A stretch of DNA of 64,000 nucleotides from an uncultured Bacilli bacterium (GTDB lineage: Bacteria > Bacillota_I > Bacilli_A > RFN20 > CAG-826): contig CALVNF010000001.1 in assembly GCA_944349595.1 (NCBI GenBank), forward strand, positions 124,001 through 188,000, read 5' to 3'. The position numbers and the translations under genes are program-made. Position 1 is the first letter of the stretch, and each line of letters begins with the position of its first letter. The notes beneath the pieces were generated by a model. The model searched no databases. It saw nothing but the letters and a program-made list of their open reading frames with translations, and had not been told where the DNA came from. Shown one piece after another: positions 45,793 through 55,153 of the stretch.

Positions 45793-46228
45793 AAAAACAT
45801 GTTTATTATTAGGTTTATTATTATTATTATTAACTTCATGTTCAACAATAGATAATGTTAGCAAAGAAATTTCATTTCAATCATCATCAACTAAGCTTGA
45901 TTTTGATTTAAGTGATTATGTTAAAGTTAGCATCTATAAAGTAAATTTAGAAGAAGATAATACATTTTCAGAACCAACAAAATATATTGAATTATATCTT
46001 GATAAAGGAACATATTTTAAAGTAGATGATTCTAGAGATGATTATTTATTAGTTGGTGTTGATGAAATAGTTATGGGACTTCCTAGTGGAATAATTCCTT
46101 ATGTTTATCAATATCCAATTTTGTCTTTAGATGTTAATGATAAATTTACCTCAAGATATATTTATGAAGATATAACTATTTATCTTTATTATTTATATAA
46201 TGATTATAAAGGAGATGTAGAATGTTAA
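45785..46228 (+). CDS. Small lipoprotein of peptidase cassette 1
   Basis: 147 residues from the ATG at 45785, with AAGGAGG ahead; a longer frame from 45668 lacks an RBS and is rejected. Signal 'MIKKTCLLLGLLLLLLTSC' with lipobox Cys19, then an acidic Tyr-rich beta domain. It overlaps the peptidase gene by 8 bp and the next gene by 7 bp, so all three are translationally coupled. Possibly an inhibitor, chaperone or receptor for the peptidase. A product of similar size and position (51266-51787) follows the second peptidase. Confidence 0.66.
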   Translation: MIKKTCLLLGLLLLLLTSCSTIDNVSKEISFQSSSTKLDFDLSDYVKVSIYKVNLEEDNTFSEPTKYIELYLDKGTYFKVDDSRDDYLLVGVDEIVMGLPSGIIPYVYQYPILSLDVNDKFTSRYIYEDITIYLYYLYNDYKGDVEC

Positions 46229-46668
46229 AGATTATATTTTTCTTAAGTTTATTCTTGTTATCTTCTTGTAGTGTTGATAATTCAAAAAGTTCATCAACTT
46301 CTATATTAAGTCGTAGCCAAGATACATCAACGACATATGATATTTTAGATGAAAAAAACAATCCAATATATATTACTTCATTAGATGATATTTATAACCA
46401 ATTATATTTTATATATATTCCAAGTAAAGAATTTAGCTTTGCTGTATTTATGAGTGAACCAGGTGTGAATAATAAATCTATTAAAGAGATATTAAATATT
46501 TACAAAGACTATATTATTAATAAACATAATATAGATGAAGAAATAATATGTTTTAAAGCATATTTAGAATTAGATGACAAAGTCGATATTTTATCAGATG
46601 ATTATAAAATGCCAACAGCAACATATCGTGGTAATTTTAATATTTATTTTGAACCAGTATTTAAATAA
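46222..46668 (+). CDS. Second small lipoprotein of peptidase cassette 1
   Basis: 148 residues. Lipobox 'LLSSC' (Cys16), Ser/Thr linker to about 35, and an acidic domain ending 'TYRGNFNIYFEPVFK'. It starts inside the end of the previous gene. No recognised family. Last gene of the cassette. Confidence 0.63.
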   Translation: MLKIIFFLSLFLLSSCSVDNSKSSSTSILSRSQDTSTTYDILDEKNNPIYITSLDDIYNQLYFIYIPSKEFSFAVFMSEPGVNNKSIKEILNIYKDYIINKHNIDEEIICFKAYLELDDKVDILSDDYKMPTATYRGNFNIYFEPVFK

Positions 46669-46682
46669 TACACTATAACAAA

Positions 46683-46717
46683 CACCTCTTAATAATGATA
46701 TAATTTATTAAGAGGTG
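46683..46717. promoter_or_regulatory. 13-bp inverted repeat with the -10 in the loop and the RBS in one arm
   Basis: CACCTCTTAATAA (46683-46695) and TTATTAAGAGGTG (46705-46717) are perfect complements around TGATATAAT. The loop holds TATAAT (46699-46704) and the right arm holds AGAGGTG, the Shine-Dalgarno of the gene at 46723. RNA entering from upstream would hide the RBS, while RNA from the local promoter would start inside the right arm and leave it open. Confidence 0.68.
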
Positions 46718-46722
46718 AAAAA

Positions 46723-47247
46723 ATGAGTAAGAAAAATTTATCGTTAGTTATTGCTTCAACATTATTTATAGTTTTAGGTATTTTATTTGCTTGTTCAGTA
46801 TTAGATGTTAAAATACTAAACTACATTATAGGATGTGGATTTATAGTACTAGGAGTGGTGTTATTATGCATTGCTTTAGTTGACGATTTGAAATTATTAT
46901 CAACAAATGCAGTTTTAGGCGTATTATTTATGTCTCTTGGTGTGCTTCCATTGGTTAATAATAGTTTTACAATGTTATTGACTACATTTTTAATTATTTT
47001 ATTAACGGCTTTTGGTTTATTAATTGCATTAGCTGGTAGTTTTTCAATTTATAAAAATAAAAAGAAGTTATTACTTGGAATATTATTAATTGTTATTGGT
47101 GTTACGTTATTTATTTTAGGAATGTTATTTTACTTTAATGTAATGGAACAAAAATATTTTTGGATTTTAGCTGGAGTTGCTATTTCATTAGTTGGAATTT
47201 ATTTATTAACAACAACAATTATTAAACTTTCAAAGAAAAATAATTAA
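46723..47247 (+). CDS. Multi-pass membrane protein, unknown function
   Basis: 174 residues made almost entirely of six hydrophobic helices separated by short loops ('LGILFA', 'GCGFIVLGVVLLC', 'LLLGILLIVIGVTLF' and others), ending in 'KLSKKNN' on the cytoplasmic side. Gly-rich, small-residue helices resemble HdeD-like or DUF308-like proteins, but no motif settles this. RBS lies in a hairpin arm. No clear functional link to the peptidase cassette other than position. Confidence 0.6.
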   Translation: MSKKNLSLVIASTLFIVLGILFACSVLDVKILNYIIGCGFIVLGVVLLCIALVDDLKLLSTNAVLGVLFMSLGVLPLVNNSFTMLLTTFLIILLTAFGLLIALAGSFSIYKNKKKLLLGILLIVIGVTLFILGMLFYFNVMEQKYFWILAGVAISLVGIYLLTTTIIKLSKKNN

Positions 47248-47276
47248 GTTTTGCAGTTTTTTTGATATATTAATAT

Positions 47277-48419
47277 ATGGTTGATTTAAATTTAAATAAA
47301 AATAATACGTTAATTATTAAAGTTGATACTATAGGTTTTTATCTTGTATCAACTAACCATCATATATTTGATAACAAAGAATTTTTTGAATATAAATTTA
47401 ATTTTAAAGATGAAAAAGTTGAATTATATATAGGTAAAATTAAAACGAACAACAAAGTTGTAGAAGATTTTAATTTTTTTGATAATAATAGACTAGTTTT
47501 TAATGGTTTAATATCTTTAGAAAATATAAAGAAAATAATTTTTGATAATATAACAAATTATGAAAACGATTATATATTTATCCATAATTTAAAAGAATTT
47601 TTTGACTTTATTGCTTCGGTTAATATAAATAAAAAAAATATATATTATAGAGGCGTATCTTATTTTGGTTATGAATGTTTACCTTCAATTTTTCATAATG
47701 CTAATTTAGAAAAAAATGAAGATAAATTATATCGAGAATATGTATCAAGATTTCCAAATGTATTTAAAGATAAAGATAAATTAGATGTTCTTGCAACAAT
47801 GCAACATTATGGACTTCCAACCAGATTATTAGATGTAACTGAAAATCCATTAGTTGCTTTATATATGTGTTGTAATACGGTTTTTAATGATCCTTTAACA
47901 AATAAATATGCCGGAGAAATAATCATTTTTACTCCAGAAGATAAATTTGTTAAATATTATGATAGTGAATCAGTTTTAATTTTATCTTGTATGCCATTAT
48001 TAACATATAACAGTAAACAAACAATATTAAATTTAATTAATACTATTGATAATTTTTCACCATTATATTTAAAAGAAAATTATCCTGATGTTTGGTTAGA
48101 ATTTTATAGATTATTAAAAAAAGCGGATCCTAATTTTGACCAACACAGTGATTTAAATGTTTTAAAAAATGCATATTTTGTAAAATCTAGTTCAATTAAT
48201 GATCGAATTGTTGCTCAATCTGGAGCGTTTGTAATTTGTGGATTAGATAAAAATATCATTGAAGATAAATTTAGAAATAAACAAAAAAGAATATTTATTT
48301 TAAATAAAAAACAAATATTAGAAGAACTAGCAAAAATTAATATTTCTGATGAAACAATGCTTAGAGATTTAGATCATGTTGCTAGTTATTTAAAAAAGAT
48401 ATATTCAAAAAATGAATAA
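47277..48419 (+). CDS. FRG-domain protein
   Basis: 380 residues. A 110-residue unknown beta-rich N-terminus precedes an FRG domain: 'NIYYRGVSYFGYECLPSIF' with R125-G126, and 'MQHYGLPTRLLDVTENPLVALYMCCN' with Q176-H177 and R183, the conserved core of the family. FRG proteins occur in defence and toxin contexts, but their biochemistry is poorly known. A TATATT lies 5 nt before the ATG with no RBS (candidate leaderless). The stop overlaps the radical SAM gene by 8 bp, a strong sign that the two products act together. Confidence 0.82.
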   Translation: MVDLNLNKNNTLIIKVDTIGFYLVSTNHHIFDNKEFFEYKFNFKDEKVELYIGKIKTNNKVVEDFNFFDNNRLVFNGLISLENIKKIIFDNITNYENDYIFIHNLKEFFDFIASVNINKKNIYYRGVSYFGYECLPSIFHNANLEKNEDKLYREYVSRFPNVFKDKDKLDVLATMQHYGLPTRLLDVTENPLVALYMCCNTVFNDPLTNKYAGEIIIFTPEDKFVKYYDSESVLILSCMPLLTYNSKQTILNLINTIDNFSPLYLKENYPDVWLEFYRLLKKADPNFDQHSDLNVLKNAYFVKSSSINDRIVAQSGAFVICGLDKNIIEDKFRNKQKRIFILNKKQILEELAKINISDETMLRDLDHVASYLKKIYSKNE

Positions 48420-49782
48420 CAATATTTTTTCGTATAAAGTATTAGATAAAACTATATTAATTAATTCGATTAATGGTAATTTTTCTTGTGATATAAATAA
48501 TTTAGAACTTAATTCAAACTTTAAAGTATTTGAAGATATTAGATTTTTAAATTTGGGAGACACAATTACGTTTTGTCTTGAAATTACAAATAAATGTAAC
48601 ATGAATTGCAATTATTGTTTTAGAGACAAAGATAAACAGGCATCATTAAATAAAAAAGCTTGTAAAGATATTCTTGATCTTTTGTTTAAATTATTTAGCG
48701 ATAAAAAGAAATATTTTATCGATTTAAGTGGAGATGGCGAGCCATTATTAAATAAAGATATAATTGATTATATTTATAATTATTGTAGAAGTAAGTCAAA
48801 CGAATTATATAAGGAAATTATAATAAATTTTGTTTGTAATGGCACCTTGTTATCAGAAGATAATGTAAAATTTTTACAAAAAAGAGAAATTATTTTTGGT
48901 GTAAGCATTGATGGTTTGGAAAATATTCATAATAAAAACAGAACTTTTTTAAGTAAAAAGAAAAATAATTACAGATTAATTATTAATAATATTAAAAAGA
49001 TTAAATATAAAGAATTTCTTGGATGCTCAATTGTATTAACTAATGAAGTATTTTCAATTGTTAAAAGTATTAAAATTCTTTCAAAATATTTTAAGACTAT
49101 TTCTTTCAAATTTGTGAGAAGCAAGAAAATTTTTACAGAGGAGTTTCCAATTATGGATTGGATTTACGAATATAAAAAATTAACATTGTTTTTAATTAAT
49201 AATATTAAAAAAAATAATTACAAAATACTTTATTCTATTTTAAATGGTGACGATTTATTCGGAAAATTTATAGAAAGGTGTTTTTTGAATGTTAAAGCTA
49301 TTTCTAGATGCGACCAAGGGATAAAAAGATTATTTGTAGATTTAAATGGGAATATTTTTGGTTGTCCAGCATTGAGCGAATTTGGGGAAAATGCAATTAT
49401 TGATATTAACAATTATAATTTTATAGATTATTTTAAAGATAATTTAAAAAGAGAAAACAATTGTGAAGAATGTAATTTTAGATTTATATGTGGTGGTTTT
49501 TGTAGTGTAGAGAAGTTTTATTATATAGGAATTAATAAAATTAAATGTTCTTTAATACAGGAATTAATTAAATTAGCGATGTATTTTAAAGAAACATTAG
49601 AAACAGAAAATTATGATGCATATATTAAAATCTATGATTTTTTAATAGAAAAAAGGAAAAGATTGGGTGTGAACACAAAACTTTATGAATATTTAAGAAA
49701 TGCTAGGGACAGAAATTTAAGTTTTTTAGAATTGAAAAAAGAATTCTATGACAAAAAGGATAAAACATATCATATTAAATAA
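48412..49782 (+). CDS. Radical SAM/SPASM peptide-maturase-like protein
   Basis: 456 residues. The N-terminus (1-50) has a short beta pattern ('YKVLDKTILINSINGNFSCDI') like leader-binding regions of peptide-modifying radical SAM enzymes. The radical SAM cluster is C62-xxx-C66-xx-C69 in 'NKCNMNCNYCF', with 'GDGEPLL' after it. A SPASM region has Cys at 300, 318, 351, 354, 360, 364 and 379 ('ECNFRFICGGFC'), enough for auxiliary Fe-S clusters. Such enzymes install thioether, C-C or other crosslinks in ribosomal peptides, or activate sulfatases. It overlaps the FRG gene by 8 bp and is followed by a cysteine peptidase. No precursor peptide was found nearby. Confidence 0.86.
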   Translation: MNNNIFSYKVLDKTILINSINGNFSCDINNLELNSNFKVFEDIRFLNLGDTITFCLEITNKCNMNCNYCFRDKDKQASLNKKACKDILDLLFKLFSDKKKYFIDLSGDGEPLLNKDIIDYIYNYCRSKSNELYKEIIINFVCNGTLLSEDNVKFLQKREIIFGVSIDGLENIHNKNRTFLSKKKNNYRLIINNIKKIKYKEFLGCSIVLTNEVFSIVKSIKILSKYFKTISFKFVRSKKIFTEEFPIMDWIYEYKKLTLFLINNIKKNNYKILYSILNGDDLFGKFIERCFLNVKAISRCDQGIKRLFVDLNGNIFGCPALSEFGENAIIDINNYNFIDYFKDNLKRENNCEECNFRFICGGFCSVEKFYYIGINKIKCSLIQELIKLAMYFKETLETENYDAYIKIYDFLIEKRKRLGVNTKLYEYLRNARDRNLSFLELKKEFYDKKDKTYHIK

Positions 49783-49878
49783 AATATGGTTTATTAATTG
49801 AATAATATATTTAATTAAAAATCTTGTCTAATAATATTAAAATGATTATTAACATTAAAAATTAATAAAAATAAAAGT

Positions 49879-49908
49879 TTGATGTATAAATAGTTCGTAT
49901 GATATAAT
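49879..49908 (+). promoter_or_regulatory. Promoter of cysteine peptidase cassette 2, candidate leaderless
   Basis: TTGATG (49879-49884), 18-bp spacer, TATAAT (49903-49908), 5 nt to the ATG at 49914. No Shine-Dalgarno. Confidence 0.65.
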
Positions 49909-49913
49909 AAAGT

Positions 49914-51272
49914 ATGAAAACTAAATTAAAAAGTATTTATATTATATCTCTAATAATTTTATCAATAGGACAAAAACCGTCCGGATTTAATAAATTTAAA
50001 ATAGAATATAAAAAGCTAGAAAGTGAAAAAAAAGAAAATATAAAAGATCTTCTTTTAGAAGATATTTGTAAAATTAATCCGAATATTTACTATAGTGTTA
50101 AGAATATAAAGTTGGTTAAAGGATTTGATGATCATGATATTTTAGTAGCGGATTTTTTACCTTTTGGTTATTCTATTTTTGATATAAATTCAGGAATTAT
50201 TTTAGAAGTAAATCCTTATAGCAATTCAGTGATAGATAATTTAGACTATGAAAATTACTATTATTACCCATGGAAAGGCTTTTATTATAAAAAAAACAAT
50301 GTTTTATATGATGCTGTTTCAAATCAAGTTGTAAATAAAGAAACAACTGATTTTTTAGTAGAAAAAAGTAAAAATATAAGAAAAAGTTTTAATAGCAACA
50401 AAAACGAAAAGAATTTATTTTTTTTGAATTCTTCGAAAGACTTTTATAATCAAAAAAATATATTAAAATTGAACAATAGTTTTTATAAGCAAAATGAAAA
50501 TGAGATTAATTTTATTTACGGAGAAAGAGAAATTAAATATTCGTGGTACTTTAAGCTTTGTGATAACGATAATTTTCCAAGTAATACTGGAAGTGAACAA
50601 GGAATCTGTGGTTATGTTGGAGCTTCAATGATTTTGGCTTTTAGTGAAATTTTTAAGGTAAAAGGGTTTTTTTCGGAAGAAGAATCAGAAAAATATTTGA
50701 CAAAAGCCGTAACTATTCCATCATATGCTAAAGATTATAATGGCGATACATATATGTATTTTAAGGATATACCTAAATTTGATGATTCTTTTCCATATGA
50801 TATATGGGGCGATGACATAGGTTCTTCTGAACCAATTGGCATTGAAAGAAAGATACGTGAATTTTTAAGACCGAAATTTAAGGAAGGTGAATTTACTTAT
50901 ACCGTTTTTTCAACATATTGGTTAATCGGAGATGTAAAAACTGCAATTCATAAGGATTGTCCGGCAATTTATTTTGGACACATGACAAAGGATGATTTCG
51001 TTAATAGACCAATAGGAGTTGATGAAATGAATCACGCATTAGTAATTTATGGTATATTTAACGAAAAGGAAGATCGTTATATTTGCCATACTGGATGGGA
51101 CAACACTGAATCTAATCAAAACAATTCACAAGTAATTTTAAGTGGTTTAGGTTTTTTAACTGGTGGATTTGTATATGTGGAACCATTAGTTAAGCACAAA
51201 CATGCTGGATATTTTATAAACGAAATCAATGGAACAGTATATTGCGGATGCGGAGAGGTATTGGAATGTTAA
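49914..51272 (+). CDS. Secreted papain-like cysteine peptidase with pro-domain, cassette 2
   Basis: 452 residues, the same length as the peptidase at 44434. Short N-terminal hydrophobic stretch (8-19), then a propeptide-like domain (about 45-150; 'LVADFLPFGYSIFDINSGIILE'), then the catalytic part with C232 in 'QGICGYVGASMILAF', H374 in 'MNHALVIYGIF' and N397 in 'HTGWDN'. The C-terminus 'KHKHAGYFINEINGTVYCGCGEVLEC' again gives a His/Cys tail. The pro-domain and catalytic order resemble streptopain-like (C10/C39) enzymes. Coupled to a lipoprotein by a 7-bp overlap. It lies directly after the radical SAM gene but with its own promoter. Confidence 0.77.
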   Translation: MKTKLKSIYIISLIILSIGQKPSGFNKFKIEYKKLESEKKENIKDLLLEDICKINPNIYYSVKNIKLVKGFDDHDILVADFLPFGYSIFDINSGIILEVNPYSNSVIDNLDYENYYYYPWKGFYYKKNNVLYDAVSNQVVNKETTDFLVEKSKNIRKSFNSNKNEKNLFFLNSSKDFYNQKNILKLNNSFYKQNENEINFIYGEREIKYSWYFKLCDNDNFPSNTGSEQGICGYVGASMILAFSEIFKVKGFFSEEESEKYLTKAVTIPSYAKDYNGDTYMYFKDIPKFDDSFPYDIWGDDIGSSEPIGIERKIREFLRPKFKEGEFTYTVFSTYWLIGDVKTAIHKDCPAIYFGHMTKDDFVNRPIGVDEMNHALVIYGIFNEKEDRYICHTGWDNTESNQNNSQVILSGLGFLTGGFVYVEPLVKHKHAGYFINEINGTVYCGCGEVLEC

Positions 51273-51787
51273 AAAAAATTCATGCAGTTGCATTTTTGTT
51301 TCTTTTTTCTTTGAATACTATAACTTCGTGTGCTTCCCCAATTGTTTTTTCAAGTTTAATCGGTGATAATATTTCAGATTTAAAAGGGCAATACAAACTA
51401 GAACAGGTTAACAATAACAAAAGTAATGAAACCTATGATTTAGAATATATTAATATAGATTTTTTAAATTACTCTAATTTGGAAGATATTGATGATAGTG
51501 AATTTGAAGAAGGCAATGTTTATATATCAAACAGCAAAACAGTAGCAAAAATCAATTTTCCTAATTCAAAATTAAGTTATATGGAACCAGTAATTGGGAT
51601 GTTGCCTCTTCGAAGCGATGGTAATATTAATTACTACCAAAGTTATGATCTAAATATTGAAAAATTCAATATTAATATTGGATTTTTCAATATTTATTTC
51701 TTCTATTTATATGATAATCCAGATGAATTGTATTATATAAATATTGAAATAGATGAGACATCTTTCATATTTTTTAAGGAAGTATAA
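51266..51787 (+). CDS. Small lipoprotein of peptidase cassette 2
   Basis: 173 residues from the ATG at 51266 (GGAGAGG upstream). Signal peptide 'MLKKIHAVAFLFLFSLNTITSC' with lipobox Cys22. The mature domain is acidic and Tyr/Asn-rich, with 'GMLPLRSDGNINYYQSYDL' comparable in position to 'MGLPSGIIPYVYQYPILSL' in the cassette-1 lipoprotein. Both follow a peptidase with a short overlap, so they are likely functional counterparts. Confidence 0.65.
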   Translation: MLKKIHAVAFLFLFSLNTITSCASPIVFSSLIGDNISDLKGQYKLEQVNNNKSNETYDLEYINIDFLNYSNLEDIDDSEFEEGNVYISNSKTVAKINFPNSKLSYMEPVIGMLPLRSDGNINYYQSYDLNIEKFNINIGFFNIYFFYLYDNPDELYYINIEIDETSFIFFKEV

Positions 51788-51789
51788 AT

Positions 51790-52410
51790 ATGTTTATAGA
51801 TGATGCAAAAAAAGTAAATATCGCTATTAAAATTTTATTTTTAATTTTAATAATACTTAATTGTTATTTTATTTATGTTGAAAATAATTTTATTTTTAAT
51901 CAATTAAATACATATACAAAAGAACTTAATTCAATATTTTTATCATACTGTGGATTAAATTATGTTTTCTTTTCGTTTAATTTATTATTTGGGGTATATT
52001 TAATTATTTCTATTTTTATAGAGAAATTAAATAAGTTTATTTATACAATTTTTAAGTGGTTCATTATCTTTTATCAAATTAGTATATTAGCTATTTGTTC
52101 AATTATGACTTATTATTTGAGTTTTAATCAAATAATTTTTGGTTTTTGTGTTTCTAGTATTTCATTAATTTCAATATTTTTAATAAATGAAGTAATTAAA
52201 TGGTTTATAAAAAGAAAAAAGGTTAGTTTATTATTGACAATAATTAATAGTGTTTTATTACTAACTTCATCAATATGCTTTTTAATAATTTTTCATACTA
52301 ATTTTAGCATTGTAATTTTTTCATTTTACTTTGTTACGTTCTTAATTGTTGAAACTTTTAAATTATTAGAAATTTATGATATTTATTTAATAAATTATTT
52401 TATGGAATAA
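51790..52410 (+). CDS. Multi-pass membrane protein, unknown function
   Basis: 206 residues with about six hydrophobic helices; Ile/Phe/Asn-rich, with basic loops ('IKWFIKRKKVS'). Two bp after the lipoprotein stop, so it belongs to cassette 2. No conserved motif recognised. Its stop codon abuts the stop of the convergent amidohydrolase gene with no intergenic base. Confidence 0.6.
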   Translation: MFIDDAKKVNIAIKILFLILIILNCYFIYVENNFIFNQLNTYTKELNSIFLSYCGLNYVFFSFNLLFGVYLIISIFIEKLNKFIYTIFKWFIIFYQISILAICSIMTYYLSFNQIIFGFCVSSISLISIFLINEVIKWFIKRKKVSLLLTIINSVLLLTSSICFLIIFHTNFSIVIFSFYFVTFLIVETFKLLEIYDIYLINYFME

Positions 52411-53211
52411 TTAAAATTTAATTTCGTGTAATTTATATATTTTAATTGCATTTTTAAACATTAGTTTATCATAATCTTCTTTTGATAAATTAATGGAATT
52501 TTTAAAATATTCTTTATACATTTTATTATTTAATGTGTTTAATCCATCAATTGGATTATCGCTTCCAAACATAATTTTATCAATTAAGTTTAATTTTGAT
52601 AATTCATTAACAACATTTATATTAACCCATGCAGTATCAGCATAAATATTTTTAGTTGTTTTTAAAACTTCAATTGCGTCTTTATTATTAGATAATAATT
52701 CCATATGAGCAGCAACAAAATTAATATCTTTATTATTATCAGCAACTATTTTTAAATCAGATATTTTTGAATATTCATCATTTGCAGTATGAACTAATAT
52801 TGGAAGATTGTATTTTCTTGCAAGATTTAAATACGGTTTAATTTTTTCATCAGTCATTTTAATTCTTGATAAAAATGGATGTATTTTTAATCCTTTAATA
52901 TAATTAATGTTTTGCTTAATAAAATTATCAATTTTATTAAACTCATCAACACTTGTTGTTGATGGTTTAATCCATAATAATAAAAATAAATTAGTATGTC
53001 TTTTTTTAAATTTTAAAGCAGTGTTAAATAAGTCTAATATTTCCTTTTTAGGTGTTTTTTTATCATTTCGATCTTGGCCAATAAATTCAGTTGCATCTAG
53101 AGAAAATATTGAATAATCAATATGATATTTTTTCATTGATTTTAATAAGTAGTGTTTTGTTAATAATATACTTGGATAATAAGAAATATGGCTATGAGCA
53201 TCAATAATCAT
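52411..53211 (-). CDS. Amidohydrolase family protein (PF04909-like TIM barrel)
   Basis: 266 residues. Metal-ligand pattern: 'DAHSH' (H6, H8), 'GLKIHPFLSR', 'PILVHTANDEY', 'NFVAAHMELL', and Asp in 'MFGSDNP'. This is the order expected of a metal-dependent amidohydrolase of the amidohydrolase_2 group, which hydrolyses or decarboxylates small carbon-nitrogen compounds. Substrate not predictable. It is last in a minus-strand unit after the two ABC exporters (8 bp gap), which may hint at a shared physiological role. Confidence 0.8.
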   Translation of the reverse strand: MIIDAHSHISYYPSILLTKHYLLKSMKKYHIDYSIFSLDATEFIGQDRNDKKTPKKEILDLFNTALKFKKRHTNLFLLLWIKPSTTSVDEFNKIDNFIKQNINYIKGLKIHPFLSRIKMTDEKIKPYLNLARKYNLPILVHTANDEYSKISDLKIVADNNKDINFVAAHMELLSNNKDAIEVLKTTKNIYADTAWVNINVVNELSKLNLIDKIMFGSDNPIDGLNTLNNKMYKEYFKNSINLSKEDYDKLMFKNAIKIYKLHEIKF

Positions 53212-53219
53212 AATAATAT

Positions 53220-55148
53220 TTATAATCCTTTCTTTTTAATTTGCTCGTTATATGTATTTAGTTGTTGTTCTAAATTTAATTGTTTAAATTGATTCATATA
53301 TAGTTCATAATAATAACCTTTTTTCTTCATTAAACTAATATGATTTCCATCTTCAACAACTCTTCCATCACGCATTACAAGAATTCTATCGCATTCGACA
53401 ATTGTTGATAATCTATGAGCAATAATTAAAGAAGTTCTGCCTTTTAGTATTTTATTCATTGCATCTTGAATTTGTTTTTCAGTTTCAGTATCAATTGAAG
53501 AAGTAGCCTCATCTAAAATCATAATTGATGGATTTCTAATTATAGCTCTTGCAAATGAAATTAATTGTTTTTGTCCTAAAGAAAGTTGATTTCCAGAATC
53601 ATTTAAAACAGTATCATACCCATCTTTAAATGACATAATAAAATCATGGATTCCAACAACTTTACAAGCATTAATAACTTCTTCATCACTAGCATCTAAT
53701 TTTCCATATTTAACATTATTTTTGAAGCTTGTTTGAAAAACAAATGGAGTTTGTTGAACATAGCCAATATTACTTCTAAGCCAACCTTGCGATCTATTTT
53801 TATAATCAATTCCATCAATTAATATTCTTCCTTTAGTTGGTTCATAAAATCTACAAAGTAAATTAACAGTAGTTGATTTTCCAGATCCGGTTTCTCCAAC
53901 AATTGCAAGGGATGTGCCTTGTTTAATATGAAGTGATAAGTCATGCAAAACCTCAATATTTTCATTATATGAAAAAGAAACATGGTCATAAATTATATCA
54001 CCAATTATAGGTTCAAAATTTTCTGTTTTATTGTTAAATATTGTTCCATATTTTTCAATTACTTCATTAGTATCAGTTATTGTTGGTTTTGTTTCAATTA
54101 AAGATATAATTTTTTCTATATTTGCTTGGGTTGCCACAAAATCTGCAAATAATTCAGAAAATTGAGATAGTGGATTATAAATTGATCCAACAAAGCCAAT
54201 AAATAAGACAAGAGTTGCAATGCTTATTACATCTTGATAAATATAAGCACCAACTAAAATTATAATAGCAGTGGTAATTGCAGATAAGATTGAAAAAATT
54301 GGAGTAAAGAAAGCATTTGGAATAAATGCTTTTAATCTTTTTTGTCTTACCTCTTCGGTAATTTCTTCTTCCTCATTATATACTCGATCTTCAATAGCTA
54401 GTGTTTTAATAGTTTGAACTCCTGATATACATTCAGCAAGCCATCTTACAAAATTAGAGTAGGCATTTCTTGCAATTCTATGTCGCTCTAGAATAATTTT
54501 ATTAAAGTATGCAACTACTACAAAAATAATTGGAGCCATTGAAAGAATAATAATGGATAATAACCAATTAACGGTAAACATTGTAATTAAAGTAAAAATC
54601 AATTCAGCTGTTATCCATAAAATTCTAATAATTCCCCAAGATAAAACGTCACCAATTGTAGCTGTATCATTTTGCATTCTTGCAATTAACCAACCAGATG
54701 GAGTTTTATCAAAATATGAAAATGATAATTGTTGAACAACTCTAAATGAATCTCTTCTTAAAGATACCATGATGTCCATTTCTAAATAATTAGTTATAAA
54801 GAATGTGAAAAATATAGCAATTGATCGTAGTAAAATCGCAACAAACAAAATTATTATATATCCATAAAAATTAATTAATGGGAAGTTTATTCCAAATATT
54901 GTAATTTGAAATAATAATTCATTTAATGGCACAAAATTTCCATTTAATTCTGTCAATGTATTAATTGCAGCAGCATTCATTAAAGGAATAAAAGATACAT
55001 CATAAAATGATGTAATTAAAATTGTTAATAATAAAATAATTAAAAGAGGCCATCTTTTAAAGGTGTATTTTAATATTTTTATCCAAACTTTAAAATTTAA
55101 TTTTGTTTTAGTCTTTGGATTTTCTTCTTTTGATATATCTAGTGCCAT
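53220..55148 (-). CDS. ABC exporter half-transporter, catalytic partner
   Basis: 642 residues. Six-helix export domain followed by an ATPase with Walker A 'GETGSGKST', Q-loop 'VQQTPFVF', signature 'LSLGQKQLISFARA' (SLGQ in place of SGGQ), Walker B 'SIMILDEATSSID' with the catalytic Glu intact, and H-loop 'IIAHRLSTI'. An N-terminal extension of about 30 residues precedes the first helix. Forms a heterodimer with the product of 55154-56962, 5 bp upstream, like bacterial multidrug heterodimers. Substrate could be drug, lipid or peptide. Confidence 0.9.
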   Translation of the reverse strand: MALDISKEENPKTKTKLNFKVWIKILKYTFKRWPLLIILLLTILITSFYDVSFIPLMNAAAINTLTELNGNFVPLNELLFQITIFGINFPLINFYGYIIILFVAILLRSIAIFFTFFITNYLEMDIMVSLRRDSFRVVQQLSFSYFDKTPSGWLIARMQNDTATIGDVLSWGIIRILWITAELIFTLITMFTVNWLLSIIILSMAPIIFVVVAYFNKIILERHRIARNAYSNFVRWLAECISGVQTIKTLAIEDRVYNEEEEITEEVRQKRLKAFIPNAFFTPIFSILSAITTAIIILVGAYIYQDVISIATLVLFIGFVGSIYNPLSQFSELFADFVATQANIEKIISLIETKPTITDTNEVIEKYGTIFNNKTENFEPIIGDIIYDHVSFSYNENIEVLHDLSLHIKQGTSLAIVGETGSGKSTTVNLLCRFYEPTKGRILIDGIDYKNRSQGWLRSNIGYVQQTPFVFQTSFKNNVKYGKLDASDEEVINACKVVGIHDFIMSFKDGYDTVLNDSGNQLSLGQKQLISFARAIIRNPSIMILDEATSSIDTETEKQIQDAMNKILKGRTSLIIAHRLSTIVECDRILVMRDGRVVEDGNHISLMKKKGYYYELYMNQFKQLNLEQQLNTYNEQIKKKGL

Positions 55149-55153
55149 AATCT

